A stretch of 64,000 nt of DNA from Azospirillum soli (lineage in GTDB: Bacteria > Pseudomonadota > Alphaproteobacteria > Azospirillales > Azospirillaceae): contig NZ_JAGINQ010000011.1 of assembly GCF_017876165.1 (NCBI RefSeq), positions 62,001 through 126,000 on the forward strand. The letters are read 5' to 3'. Below the pieces are notes generated by a model. It saw nothing but the letters and a program-made list of their open reading frames with translations. It was not told the origin of the DNA and did not search any database. Of the stretch, positions 41,839 to 51,640 are shown piece after piece (position 1 is the stretch's first letter; each line of letters opens with the position of its first letter). Position numbers and translations under genes: made by a program.

Positions 41839-42933
41839 ATGAGCAAAAGAACTGATCTCATGCTTGGCGTCATTCCCTTGCCGACTGCGGCAATGAACAA
41901 TCAGAAGCCCAAATCCCCCCGGCGGGGCGAACCTCGGCGCTCGGCAAATAAAGCCCATTCAGCCGAGAGTCCGAGCAGTGCGACCGCCTCGGCGGTTCCG
42001 TGCCCCGAGGAGAACGTTCCGGACATAACCCCGCGCATGAGAGCTATTGCCGCCCAGGACGGCCCTATCCTGATCACCGGTGAGACGGGGACCGGCAAGT
42101 CGGTGCTTGCCCGACATCTCCGTTCGCTTTCGAAGCGAAAGGACAAGCCGCTCATTGTCCGCGGCTGCGGCGAGTTCGACGTCGGAACGGTAGAAGCGCA
42201 ATTGTTCGGGCATTCGCGAGACGCCTACACGGGAGCGTCGACGGAGCAGGACGGAGTCTTCCAGCAGGCGAACGGCGGCACGCTGGTGTTGGACGATGTC
42301 GATTACCTGCCAAAGCCGATGCAAACTCGGCTGCTGCGCTTTCTCGATGACGGCACCTTCCATCGCCTCGGTGAGTCGGATCGTCCCCGGCGCGCAAACG
42401 TCCGACTGATCGTCACGAGCAACAAAGACTTGCAGGCGTTGAGCGCCACCGGCCAGTTCCTTCCGGACCTGTTTTTCCGGCTCTCGCATTGGCGCATCAT
42501 GCTGTCGCCGCTCCGCAGTCAGCCGGAAGCCGTGCGGACGCTCGCGAACCGTTTGCTCGCGCGCTTCGACCAGGCCAATGGGGAACCGCCGCGCACGTTC
42601 TCGCAGGACGCGCTCGACTTGCTCGCCTGCATGGCATGGCCGGGCAATGTCCGGGAACTCAAAGCCACGGTCGAGAACATCGCGTTGGAGGTCATGGGAA
42701 CGCGCCGCACGGTGATTGGGCTCGACGGCGCGGCAGCCATACTGCTCGATCCCCATTCCGGCCGGCAAATCGGTGGTTTGCCGCTGCTCCCGGATCTGAG
42801 CGAGGACGAACGAATGTTTCGCCTGCTCGTCGTTACGGGATGGAACATCAGTTTGTCCGCCAGTTTGCTTGGGGTGTCCCGCAACACGATCTACGACCGC
42901 GTCCGGACGCGTGGCTGGCGCCGCCCGGCTTGA
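41839..42933 (+). CDS. Sigma-54-type AAA+ activator without a receiver domain
   Basis: 364 residues. A short basic, low-complexity N-terminus (about 1-60) precedes an AAA+ domain: Walker A GETGTGKS (81-88), Walker B LVLDDVD, and FRLSHWRI for sensor regions. The sigma-54 contact loop is DAYTGA (128-133) instead of GAFTGA. The C-terminus has a Fis-type HTH (ISLSASLLGVSRNTIYDRVR). The Gly-to-Asp change is unusual, but Tyr for Phe is seen in functional members. A sigma-54 promoter and an inverted repeat follow at once, so it most likely activates the VWA/tubulin-like operon. With no sensor domain, activity may be set by protein partners. Confidence 0.83.
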   Translation: MSKRTDLMLGVIPLPTAAMNNQKPKSPRRGEPRRSANKAHSAESPSSATASAVPCPEENVPDITPRMRAIAAQDGPILITGETGTGKSVLARHLRSLSKRKDKPLIVRGCGEFDVGTVEAQLFGHSRDAYTGASTEQDGVFQQANGGTLVLDDVDYLPKPMQTRLLRFLDDGTFHRLGESDRPRRANVRLIVTSNKDLQALSATGQFLPDLFFRLSHWRIMLSPLRSQPEAVRTLANRLLARFDQANGEPPRTFSQDALDLLACMAWPGNVRELKATVENIALEVMGTRRTVIGLDGAAAILLDPHSGRQIGGLPLLPDLSEDERMFRLLVVTGWNISLSASLLGVSRNTIYDRVRTRGWRRPA

Positions 42934-42943
42934 GCCCCGGCGT

Positions 42944-42987
42944 CGACTGTTCAACGCGGGCCGGCATCTCCGGGAACTGAACAGTCG
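42944..42987. promoter_or_regulatory. Inverted repeat, candidate activator binding site
   Basis: CGACTGTTCA (42944-42953) and TGAACAGTCG (42978-42987) are perfect 10-bp inverted arms 24 nt apart. The centre is about 100 bp upstream of the start point predicted from the sigma-54 promoter at 43038, a normal distance for an activator site. It also directly follows the activator gene's stop, so a terminator is the alternative reading, though no T-run is present. Confidence 0.5.
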
Positions 42988-43037
42988 GAGCGCCGACCCG
43001 GCGTGACTACCTCTAAAGATTCCAACACGTTACGAAA

Positions 43038-43053
43038 TGGTATAGGAGTTGCT
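43038..43053 (+). promoter_or_regulatory. Sigma-54 promoter (-24/-12) of the VWA/tubulin-like operon
   Basis: TGGTATAGGAGTTGCT keeps GG and GC 10 bp apart and matches the TGGYAYR-N4-TTGCW consensus at nearly all conserved bases. It lies 35-50 bp upstream of the VWA gene start at 43088, which has its own GGAG ribosome site at the right distance. An upstream AAA+ activator gene and inverted repeat fit. Confidence 0.72.
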
Positions 43054-43087
43054 ACCGCTGCATCGTCCCAAGCACGGAGACGTAGTG

Positions 43088-46000
43088 ATGATGCGGCGTG
43101 TCATATCCTTGGTCTGGGTGGTGGTCGTGGCGTTGGCTGGCAGCCCGCTGGCTGCGCAGGAGCAGCAACTGCCGCCGTTCGACGTCTTCGTGTACATGGA
43201 TGCATCGAAGACCATCTTCACCGAACGGCAGCCGGGCCCCAACCGCCGGATCGTCGAAATGCTCAAGGAGCTGTTCCGCGAACCGATCGATGACAAACGC
43301 CCCTTCGTCGGTGCCGGCGACCGTGTCTATCTCTACACCTTTGCTGAAAAAGCGCAGGAGTTCAGCAAGGGCGCGATCGACGGCGGCAACCGGAAGAACC
43401 TGGAGGCGGAGCTGGACCGGCTCGGCAGCGAAGGAGAGAAAGGGCACAATCAAGGCAAGACCGACATCGGCGCCATGCTTGGCAGCGTCCGAGGAAACCC
43501 GGGCATGCTGTCCGATCTCGGCAAGCGGCAGAAGGTGGTTCTGATCGCCAGCGACTTCGTCGATGACACGATAAACAGGGAAGAGGTCTTCTGCCGCAGC
43601 ACCAGGGAGTACGAAAGCAAGCCCGAACTCGTCCCGGCGCGCTCCGCCATCGAGGACCTGCGCCGCTCGATCATCGGCCTGGAAAAGGAGACGAGCAGCC
43701 GTCCCTTCATCGCGCTGTTGGAAATGGACGAGCCGTTGCCGAGCGGCAAACCCGACAAGTACCCGGACTGCACCAACCGCATGATGCGTCTGGCCCGCAT
43801 CCAGACCGCCCTGAGCGATGCCGCCGGAGTTGGCGCGGTGCGGATCCCCTACAGCTCGGCGGAGCGGAGCAGCCGCAACTTCATCGACACGGTGAAATCC
43901 GGCATCTACAGGGCGATGTTGCCGCCGTTGGACGTTGTGGACCCGCGCGCCGAGTGGCGCGACAACGGCATCGTGGTGCGTTTTTCGGTGCGCAATCGTG
44001 GCCGGATCCCCAACGCGCTGCAGGCCGTGCAGTTGCATCGGGAACCGAAAGGCCTGAGTGTCAGTGGTGAACAGCTCGAGACACCGCGTTCGATCGCGCC
44101 AGACGACCAGATCGCGCGCGAACTTTTTGTCCTGGGCGACGAGTTGCGCGCCTTGACTCGTGATCTGCCTACGGATGCCGACGGCAATCAAAAACTGTAC
44201 CTGTCCGTCGTGGACGAATCGCGTGCGCCGAATGGGCAGCGCCGCACCTATCCGGTTCCCGTCGAGAATGTGACGCCCCTTGTGATCAAGAGCGTCACCC
44301 GGACCGGCGACGGGCGCGCCCTCCAGGTGGAGTTCGCCAACGATGGCGGCGCGACGAAGACCGCGCGCTCGATCACGTTCTTCAGCAGCAGCGATACCAC
44401 ACGGCAGAAGTGGATCGGCATCGTGCCGCTGAAAGACGGTCCCCGTTTGGAACCGGGGATGCCGCGCAAGGAGAACATCGCCCTTCCCGATCCGGTCATC
44501 CAGAATGTCAAGCAGGGAGATTTCTGGATCACCGTGGACACCGGACCGGAAGGTCAGTTCAGGTCGGCTCCTTACCGTGTCCAGGCGCCGAACCTGAACC
44601 CCATCGTCATTGAAGGTACCGACTGGGTGCAGATCTCGAACACGCGCGCCCGTCTGCTTCTCGATCTGAACAACCCGAATGCGCTGCCCATCGCCTTTGC
44701 CAAGCTGGCCCTCTACGGCGACAACCAGATCCGTGTCGACTACTGCGAACCGGAAGGCGACGCACGGGTCGTCAAGGGGCAGCAATCCGGTCGCACGACC
44801 GTGACATGCGATCTGGACGTGTCCCGGCAAAACGCCGTCTTCGATCAGCAGAAACTCTGGGTCCGTCTCGTGGACGAGGCCGATCGCAGCCTCTCCGGAG
44901 ACACGCTGAAGCCCCTGCGTTCCCTTCGGCGAGAGCCGTTGAGCATTCAAAAAGGCGAAATCCGCACCGGCACCAGCGGAAACGCGGTGATCTCGCTGCA
45001 AGTCAAGAATCCCAACCAAATCTATACGCTTGTCCGGCAGGTTTCGCTGCGCAACGTCGGGCGGCCCCAGAGCTACATCTGGACGGCCAATCCTCCCAAA
45101 CAGATTGCGCCGGGCGATCCGGCCACGCCGGTCGATATCGATGTCGACCAGAAGCTGCTGAGCGTCATCGACCCGCTGCACCCCGTGGAAGCGGTTCTGG
45201 TCGACCCGGACGGTGAGACGACGGCCCCGCGCTCCCCGTTTCGCCTGTCACCGGCGCGGGTGGACGCGCCGGCCGTCTTGGAAAGCAAGGGCAGTTCGCC
45301 GTGGGGCCAGGATGCGCCCAGGCTGACCCTGCGGCTCCGCAACAACGCGAACGTGCCGCAACGGCCGGAGATGATCGCGTTGTCCAGCGATCCTGTCGGC
45401 GGAAATCAGCGTGAGTTTGAGATCGAACAGAAAGATCCCCTTGCTCCGGGAGAGGAAGCCGAGCGGACCGTTCTCTTGGCGAAGCCCGAAGATCAGGCGC
45501 GCTTCGCCGGGGTGCAAGGCTTGTTCGCCTGCGTGTCGCAGGTGGCGGGCTCGGAGCGGCACGTCTGCGCGGACCAGGAGCGGCGCCGGTTGCCGTCGCT
45601 TCCGGCACCCCTCATCTCCGTCACGCCGAACATGGAGGGAGCCTCGGGCCTTGCCTACAATGCGGAGAAGCGTGAAATCAAGCTTCGGCTGACCAACAAC
45701 GGGGAATGGGCCGGGCAGCCGAAGGCCGTTTGGTTCCTGCCTCTCAACCGCAGCACCCAGGGCGTGGTGAAACATGCGGTTCCCGATTCGGCGCCGTGGA
45801 TCGAACGCGGGAAGTCCCATGAGCTGAGCATAAGCTTGTCCAACTCCGACTGGGAGAAAGTGTTCAGCCCGGCCGGCATCCGCCTGCAACCCTATGCCGT
45901 CGTGGGGGACGTGAACACGTCTCCCCCCGCCCAGGCGACCGACGTGGCGATCAAGCCGGTCGAGAAAATCGCGCTGACGATCAAAGGCACCTGGCTTCAG

Positions 46001-46816
46001 AAGACTCCGTCCGGGGATCGCATCGCCGCCCGCGTCGACGTCAACGTGGTGCGCAGCGCCGTCGATCCCCCCTTGCCCGCGATCTTCGTCGTTCTGCTCG
46101 ACGGCGACCAGCCCATTCCCAACGGCCGGCAAGAAGCCAGAGTGACGTGGCAAGGCAACCACGGACATGCCGAAGTGCCCTTTCCCGACGTCAAGGTGAC
46201 GGAGGCCGAGCGGGGGAGGTTAACGGCCAACATCGAATACGCCGGCATCCCGGAGCCCATGGCGACGGGAACCGTTCGCGCCCATTTCGTCGTCAGCATG
46301 CTTGCGATCACCTATCCGGGTCTGGTCGTGCTGGCCCTGGTGTCGTTTTACTTCCTTTTCCGCAGCCGCCACGTACCCGCATATCTGGGCAAGGGCAACC
46401 TGTGGCGCGGGTTTGCCTTCCTGCGGATCGACGAGAGCCAGGCGAGCAAGGCGTGGGAGTGGGGAGAGCGGGTTTACACGGTCGTCATCGCCGTACTCTT
46501 CGGCGGATCGGCCGGCCCCAGTGCCGCCAGCTTCATGGGTGCCGACATCAGCAACATCCTCGTCGGCATCATGATCACGTGCTCGGCGAGCATTACGTTG
46601 CTGATCTTCCGGCGCCTTTTCCTGCTGTCACTGAACAGCCGGCTTGAAAGCCGGGTGGGCACTCCCTTCACGGACTGCTTCACGCGTTCGATCATGCAGC
46701 GGCCCTGGTGGTACTACTGGGCGATGTCCGGAACCTTCCTGGTCGCGTGGCTCGTGACCGCCCTGTTCGTGGCACCGATCACCAGTCCGATGTTCGTGCT
46801 GGCCTGGATCAACTGA
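43088..46816 (+). CDS. Large VWA-domain membrane protein of unknown function
   Basis: About 1242 residues. It has an N-terminal signal peptide or anchor (hydrophobic to about 25, SPLAAQE). A VWA domain (about 30-280) has a MIDAS set DASKT, a Thr in GKTDIG and an Asp in ASDFVDD. A very long beta-rich region (about 290-1080) looks like several Ig/CARDB-like repeats. The C-terminal part has four hydrophobic helices between about 1088 and 1240. The domain order implies that the bulk of the protein lies outside the cytoplasmic membrane and that only the C-terminus is anchored, though topology is inferred. It is 57 bp before the tubulin-like gene and shares the sigma-54 promoter. I do not recognise a described family for the full length. 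Confidence 0.8.
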   Translation: MMRRVISLVWVVVVALAGSPLAAQEQQLPPFDVFVYMDASKTIFTERQPGPNRRIVEMLKELFREPIDDKRPFVGAGDRVYLYTFAEKAQEFSKGAIDGGNRKNLEAELDRLGSEGEKGHNQGKTDIGAMLGSVRGNPGMLSDLGKRQKVVLIASDFVDDTINREEVFCRSTREYESKPELVPARSAIEDLRRSIIGLEKETSSRPFIALLEMDEPLPSGKPDKYPDCTNRMMRLARIQTALSDAAGVGAVRIPYSSAERSSRNFIDTVKSGIYRAMLPPLDVVDPRAEWRDNGIVVRFSVRNRGRIPNALQAVQLHREPKGLSVSGEQLETPRSIAPDDQIARELFVLGDELRALTRDLPTDADGNQKLYLSVVDESRAPNGQRRTYPVPVENVTPLVIKSVTRTGDGRALQVEFANDGGATKTARSITFFSSSDTTRQKWIGIVPLKDGPRLEPGMPRKENIALPDPVIQNVKQGDFWITVDTGPEGQFRSAPYRVQAPNLNPIVIEGTDWVQISNTRARLLLDLNNPNALPIAFAKLALYGDNQIRVDYCEPEGDARVVKGQQSGRTTVTCDLDVSRQNAVFDQQKLWVRLVDEADRSLSGDTLKPLRSLRREPLSIQKGEIRTGTSGNAVISLQVKNPNQIYTLVRQVSLRNVGRPQSYIWTANPPKQIAPGDPATPVDIDVDQKLLSVIDPLHPVEAVLVDPDGETTAPRSPFRLSPARVDAPAVLESKGSSPWGQDAPRLTLRLRNNANVPQRPEMIALSSDPVGGNQREFEIEQKDPLAPGEEAERTVLLAKPEDQARFAGVQGLFACVSQVAGSERHVCADQERRRLPSLPAPLISVTPNMEGASGLAYNAEKREIKLRLTNNGEWAGQPKAVWFLPLNRSTQGVVKHAVPDSAPWIERGKSHELSISLSNSDWEKVFSPAGIRLQPYAVVGDVNTSPPAQATDVAIKPVEKIALTIKGTWLQKTPSGDRIAARVDVNVVRSAVDPPLPAIFVVLLDGDQPIPNGRQEARVTWQGNHGHAEVPFPDVKVTEAERGRLTANIEYAGIPEPMATGTVRAHFVVSMLAITYPGLVVLALVSFYFLFRSRHVPAYLGKGNLWRGFAFLRIDESQASKAWEWGERVYTVVIAVLFGGSAGPSAASFMGADISNILVGIMITCSASITLLIFRRLFLLSLNSRLESRVGTPFTDCFTRSIMQRPWWYYWAMSGTFLVAWLVTALFVAPITSPMFVLAWIN

Positions 46817-46873
46817 ACGCCCAGCCTTCCACCCCCCCTTCCTTTTCGCCTGCGCCCACACGCGAGGACTGAC

Positions 46874-49800
46874 ATGGACAGCAGAATGGCTTCTCACTGG
46901 TTCCCGACCATGGTCGTCGGCCTGGGTGGCACCGGGATCAGGACCATCCGTTTTTTGCATCTGCTCATCGCCAACGACACCACCGGCACCCTGCAGGCGA
47001 TGGTCGACAAGGGAGCCCTGACATTCGTCGGCATCGACACCGACGACAAGGCCAACCAGCCCGAAATCATCGATGACCGGCTGACGCCGGACCACGAGGG
47101 CCGCCTGTTCCATGGCCCTCAATCGCTGCCGGTCTACAAGGGGCTGATCCAGGTCGACACGGAAGCTATTGTGAACGCAGTCGAACAACTGCGCGGCCAC
47201 GAGCATGAGGAGCCCGACACGAACGTCCATGCGTCGATCAGGACTTGGTTTCCGGAGCTGACCAGGGGGGAGGAAAACGACATCACGCTCGTACAGGCCT
47301 TCACCGGTGCAGCCCAGTGGCGTGTGCTCGGCCGCGCCGGGTTCTTTCTCCAGTTCGCGGAGATCCACGGGCATCTGCTCGACGCCTTTTCCCGTGTCCA
47401 GAGCGCCGCGAACGATCGGGCGCGTGTGATCATCGTCTCGTCGCTGTCCGGCGGCACGGGATCGGGCATGTTCTGGGATCCCGCGTTCCTGCTGCGCAAT
47501 CAGGACCAGCGTTGCCTGATTCAGGGGATGTTCCTGCTGCCCAGCGCCTTCGAAGGGCTCAAGAACCAGAAACGGGTGAAATCCAACGCCTTCGCTGCCC
47601 TGAAGGAAATCGCCACCTGCAAGAACTGGCTGCAGCCCGATACCTTCACCGTGACCTACCCGTCGAACAGCACGACCTATGTCGCCAAAGCCGGCGGCCG
47701 CCCGGCTTTCAATGCGATCTATCTCTATCACGCGTTCAAAACCGACGGTTCGGTGAAGAACCTCGCAAAACAGCGGGTCCTCAGCAGTTGCCTGGGGCTG
47801 GCCCGGAACGCACTCGCGCTGATGCGTGTGGACACGCACCTGGCGACGGGCGAGGGCAAGGACAACGATCCCGGCGATGCCGGCGCCGACGCGAAATCCA
47901 GCGAAGGCGCTTACGCCTTTTCCACCACGGCCTGCGCACCGATTCCCGTTCTGGACACAGCCACCGTGACGCGGCATTTCCACCTGTGTCTGCTGGACCA
48001 TTTGCGAATGGTGAAGCTGGCCGGCGATCGATGGCCGAAGACGTCTCTCCGCGATCTGCGCAGCGCCTTGCTGGTACGCGACGACGCCCTGCGATCGGTG
48101 GAGGGCTGGATCGCCTCAATGATATCGGTCCTGGCCGACCGATTGCCCGAAAAACCGTCCCGCATCGAAGCGGTGATGGACGCGCTTGGGCGCGGCCTTG
48201 TGGAGGCGCAAAACCTGATCGACCGCGTGAAGGTCGAGCGGCCGTTCCCCGCCAACGAACTCGCCCGCGAAGTCAAACGCATTTACACCACCCACACCGC
48301 TCCCGAACTTCAGCAAGGCTGGGCGGAGGATATCAACCGGCAGATTGACGAAAATCCGCGCCCTCCGGTTTGCAACCTCGGCGATGCATGCGCGCGCTAC
48401 GCCGGGGACCTCGACCAAACGATGGACGTGATTATCAAGGCAATCGGCCAACTCCGGGTAAAGATGGAGAAGGATCACCAGCCCTTGACGATTGAGGATA
48501 CCGCGCACCTCCGGGCCATCGCCCACACTCTGAAGGCTTGGCACTCCGATCCGCTGTTGGGGCGGAAGGCCATCGACGCCCATCTCACGAACCGGGCGCT
48601 CCTGCTCGGCACGGACCCGGACGGTCAGGAATGGGGAGATCCGTCCGACACCGACGCCGCGACCCCGCGGGGCGAACGTCCCCGGCACCCCGCGCAGGAA
48701 TGGCTGGCCACCGCGCCGTCGGCCCTGCTTTTGATCCGTATCACGCTTGGTCTTGTCCGCCAACGACAGACATCCGATCAGAAACTCGTGTACGCCCACG
48801 ACTCGCTGGACGCGGTTGGTCCAGCCCATCTGGCGTTGCGCCGGTTCTTCGAAGACGCCATCTCCGACCTGGAGCCGCTGACTCGGCACGCCTCCCGAAC
48901 GGCAGACGCCGACCGGTACTTCGCTGCCCGCGAATATCTGCTCGTCAACGCCGAACGCTTGGCCGAACGCTTGGAGGGCCTCGTCGCGCACAGCGAGCGA
49001 TTGATGACGGACCTCGCCAACAGCGTGACCGACATCACCGCCGCGATCGGGCGCGCCGCTCCGGAGGGTCTTGATCCGAATTGGCCGGAGCAACTCGGCA
49101 ACGTGCTGGCGCCGTTGCCAACCCTACTGTCGAAGCTTCCCGCACCCCAGGCGGACCCGAAGCCCTATCAGGAGCACGCAAGGGGCATCACCAACGCCAT
49201 CGTCGAGGTTGCGTCCGGCACGGGTAGGATCGGACCGAAGCTGAACGACCTGCGCAGCGGGGCGCGTCAGGCAATCACCGATGCCTGGGAAACCGCGCTC
49301 GCCGAACTTCGCACGGCGCTGCCTCCGGTGGTTGACAAGGGGGACGCGTCCCTTTTGGATGTGCTGTTTCAAAAAGTCATAGATATTGCCGGATTCCAAA
49401 CGAGGCTTCTTGGCGATCCCAAAGCCTTTGAAGGTTTCCTTTTCGATCTCGAGGCTTTTGCCGGGGGGGGCGCGGCCCATTGGTGCGCCCAAGACGAGAT
49501 CACGCTCGAACGTCTCGGGTCGATTGATGGCATCGCCCGCCTCATCCGCGATCACATGCCGCGCATCTTCAACGACGGCGTCCGCGAGAACGACATCCGC
49601 CGCAGCCATTTCTTGATTGCTCCGCCCCTGTTCAGGGAAACGGCCGGCACCTCGACGACGCTGGCCTACGATCTGGAAGCCGGGTTCCATGCCGCTGCCT
49701 CCACGGCCAAGGCCGAACTCCCCAAAGTCATCGCCCCGTCGCCTTTCCCGGTCATCTATTTCGAAGACCATTGCCGGGCGCTCGACGAGATCGAGGGCAT

Positions 49801-51595
49801 CCGCGACTACTTCAACGACTATCAACGGCTTTCCGACAGACAGCGCCAGCTCTATCACCTGTTCCGCGGGGCGCCATCCTTCAAGAACAGGATCTCGCCA
49901 CGCGATGAACGGCGGAGGGTTCCTTGCGGCAACGACGGATGTGACACCCACGACATCCGCAGCCAGCCCAATTCCGACATTTTCTGTAAGGGTTGCGGCA
50001 AACCGATTCGCAACCGGTGCGGCAACGATCACTGCCCCGAAACCGACCTTGTCGCCCGGATCCGCGAGAAACGGATCAACGGGCTCCGCACCAACGAAGC
50101 CGGGATACCCTACAAGTGCCCGGCCTGTGACGGAAATCTTCGAACCTATTGGTGGTATTGCGATCACCACAAGGACCACCCGATCTCCACCGCGATCCTG
50201 CAATGCCCGACCTGCGAGGACGAGCATTTTTCCAACCGGCGACAGCACTCGAAAGTTGGACGTCTCGAAGGCGGCCTCGGGATCGAATGCCCGGGATGCT
50301 TGACCACGGGAGCCAAGAGCACCGATCTTCGGCGTGTGCCATGGGCGCTCAAGAATTTCTTCGAGAATGGCGTTGGCCCGCACGACGCCGACGAAATCGC
50401 GCGCCTCGCAGCGACGAAAGGAGGGTCGATCCTGGAGTGCGACAACCAGAGGGTCAGGCGCCATTTCCTGTTTCCAGCCTATCGTCTTCCGAACAACCAA
50501 GTCGTCAACGTCTTCCGCATTCCCATCGGATCGGGGAAGGCAAGCGCGTGGAGAACGGATCCGCCGCAGCAGGCCATCCATTTCGATACCTGCTTCCATT
50601 GCGGTCATCCTGTAGTGACGGACCCCGCAGCTTTGCTGGTCGGCGACAGCGTAACGCCTGTCGACTGCCCCCGCTGCCTGCGTCCGCTGCGCCACTGCGC
50701 GTGGTGTTCGCCAAATGATCGAATGCTACTGAAGGGTGAACCGACCGGCAGTGGCGGCCCGCTGCGCTGCCCGCGCTGCACCAACGACATGCAGCCCATG
50801 GCGCGGGACATCATCGTGCAGCCCGGCAACGGACGGAAGGCAGGATTCTGCATCAACCTCTTCGGCTGCCGGGCCGGTTCTCAGCCGTGGAGCGCGGTGT
50901 CCGACCTTGAACGAATCAACGGATGCGCGGCTTGCGAAGGGCAATTTACGGAGCGCGTGAGGCTTCTGCCCCGTCATCGGCTGGAGGGGCACGTTAAGGA
51001 TTGTCCACTTTGCCTGCTGATGATCGGTCAGGCAAAAGACGGCAAAGTGCACCGGCTCTTGACGGTCGAAGTCCTGTATCGCTTCATGCGCCTTCCCGAG
51101 GGAACCGGCACCAAGGCGCTGGACGTTTTGCCGCAGGACTTCGAATGCCCCGTCTGTTCCGGCCATCGTGGTCGCATCCTGCGCTGGCTGAGCCAGGACG
51201 ATGGAATGGCCACTGGAATGCCGAACGGCATGCCGTACTTCGCCAAGCCTTACCCGGCAGCCGATGCCAAGGCGGATCTCGATGAACTGCGCAGGAAGGT
51301 AAGCGGTATCACGCCGCCCCTTACGGTCCATCCATCGATCGGCATCGGGATGCTGGAAGTGCTGCGCGGGAACACGGAGGACAATGATGCCTATGAGCGG
51401 CTTGATATTCAAAATCTGATCACGGACGGTGGCGGCAACGTACAGACCATCAGGCAATCGCTCCTGTCGCTTTTCGCCGACCAGAAGGTTTCATCAGGAA
51501 CGTTGAACCGACGGTTCCAAACGATAAACGATCTGCACACACAGAACTCGCTGCTCGACGCAGCCAAGTATACACCCGCGGAACCTGCATTCTGA
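46874..51595 (+). CDS. Giant tubulin/FtsZ-like protein with a zinc-ribbon tail
   Basis: 1573 residues, cytosolic. The N-terminal third resembles the 'tubulin-like' (Tubulin_2) family: a nucleotide-binding start VVGLGGTGIRTIRFL (GLGGTG 16-21) and the tubulin signature loop SGGTGSG at 192-198, in VSSLSGGTGSGMFWD. The middle (about 400-1000) is mostly helical. The tail from about 1016 to 1440 has many Cys pairs (CKGC, CPAC, CPTC, CPGC, CFHC, CPRC, CAWC, CAAC, CPLC, CPVC), a long chain of zinc-ribbon-like units. GTP binding and polymer formation are inferences from the motif. Distant FtsZ-like proteins near VWA proteins have been proposed in the literature to remodel membranes; this fused zinc-ribbon form is not one I know. 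Confidence 0.78.
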   Translation: MDSRMASHWFPTMVVGLGGTGIRTIRFLHLLIANDTTGTLQAMVDKGALTFVGIDTDDKANQPEIIDDRLTPDHEGRLFHGPQSLPVYKGLIQVDTEAIVNAVEQLRGHEHEEPDTNVHASIRTWFPELTRGEENDITLVQAFTGAAQWRVLGRAGFFLQFAEIHGHLLDAFSRVQSAANDRARVIIVSSLSGGTGSGMFWDPAFLLRNQDQRCLIQGMFLLPSAFEGLKNQKRVKSNAFAALKEIATCKNWLQPDTFTVTYPSNSTTYVAKAGGRPAFNAIYLYHAFKTDGSVKNLAKQRVLSSCLGLARNALALMRVDTHLATGEGKDNDPGDAGADAKSSEGAYAFSTTACAPIPVLDTATVTRHFHLCLLDHLRMVKLAGDRWPKTSLRDLRSALLVRDDALRSVEGWIASMISVLADRLPEKPSRIEAVMDALGRGLVEAQNLIDRVKVERPFPANELAREVKRIYTTHTAPELQQGWAEDINRQIDENPRPPVCNLGDACARYAGDLDQTMDVIIKAIGQLRVKMEKDHQPLTIEDTAHLRAIAHTLKAWHSDPLLGRKAIDAHLTNRALLLGTDPDGQEWGDPSDTDAATPRGERPRHPAQEWLATAPSALLLIRITLGLVRQRQTSDQKLVYAHDSLDAVGPAHLALRRFFEDAISDLEPLTRHASRTADADRYFAAREYLLVNAERLAERLEGLVAHSERLMTDLANSVTDITAAIGRAAPEGLDPNWPEQLGNVLAPLPTLLSKLPAPQADPKPYQEHARGITNAIVEVASGTGRIGPKLNDLRSGARQAITDAWETALAELRTALPPVVDKGDASLLDVLFQKVIDIAGFQTRLLGDPKAFEGFLFDLEAFAGGGAAHWCAQDEITLERLGSIDGIARLIRDHMPRIFNDGVRENDIRRSHFLIAPPLFRETAGTSTTLAYDLEAGFHAAASTAKAELPKVIAPSPFPVIYFEDHCRALDEIEGIRDYFNDYQRLSDRQRQLYHLFRGAPSFKNRISPRDERRRVPCGNDGCDTHDIRSQPNSDIFCKGCGKPIRNRCGNDHCPETDLVARIREKRINGLRTNEAGIPYKCPACDGNLRTYWWYCDHHKDHPISTAILQCPTCEDEHFSNRRQHSKVGRLEGGLGIECPGCLTTGAKSTDLRRVPWALKNFFENGVGPHDADEIARLAATKGGSILECDNQRVRRHFLFPAYRLPNNQVVNVFRIPIGSGKASAWRTDPPQQAIHFDTCFHCGHPVVTDPAALLVGDSVTPVDCPRCLRPLRHCAWCSPNDRMLLKGEPTGSGGPLRCPRCTNDMQPMARDIIVQPGNGRKAGFCINLFGCRAGSQPWSAVSDLERINGCAACEGQFTERVRLLPRHRLEGHVKDCPLCLLMIGQAKDGKVHRLLTVEVLYRFMRLPEGTGTKALDVLPQDFECPVCSGHRGRILRWLSQDDGMATGMPNGMPYFAKPYPAADAKADLDELRRKVSGITPPLTVHPSIGIGMLEVLRGNTEDNDAYERLDIQNLITDGGGNVQTIRQSLLSLFADQKVSSGTLNRRFQTINDLHTQNSLLDAAKYTPAEPAF

Positions 51596-51640
51596 GACCA
51601 GCACGACATCCAATCGGGTCTGTTCACGATCTCAGCTGCC

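Noticed and set aside
43052..45181. Minus-strand open frame of 709 codons opposite the VWA gene
   Set aside because: No domain or start signal; the plus-strand protein has a signal peptide, MIDAS residues and membrane helices.
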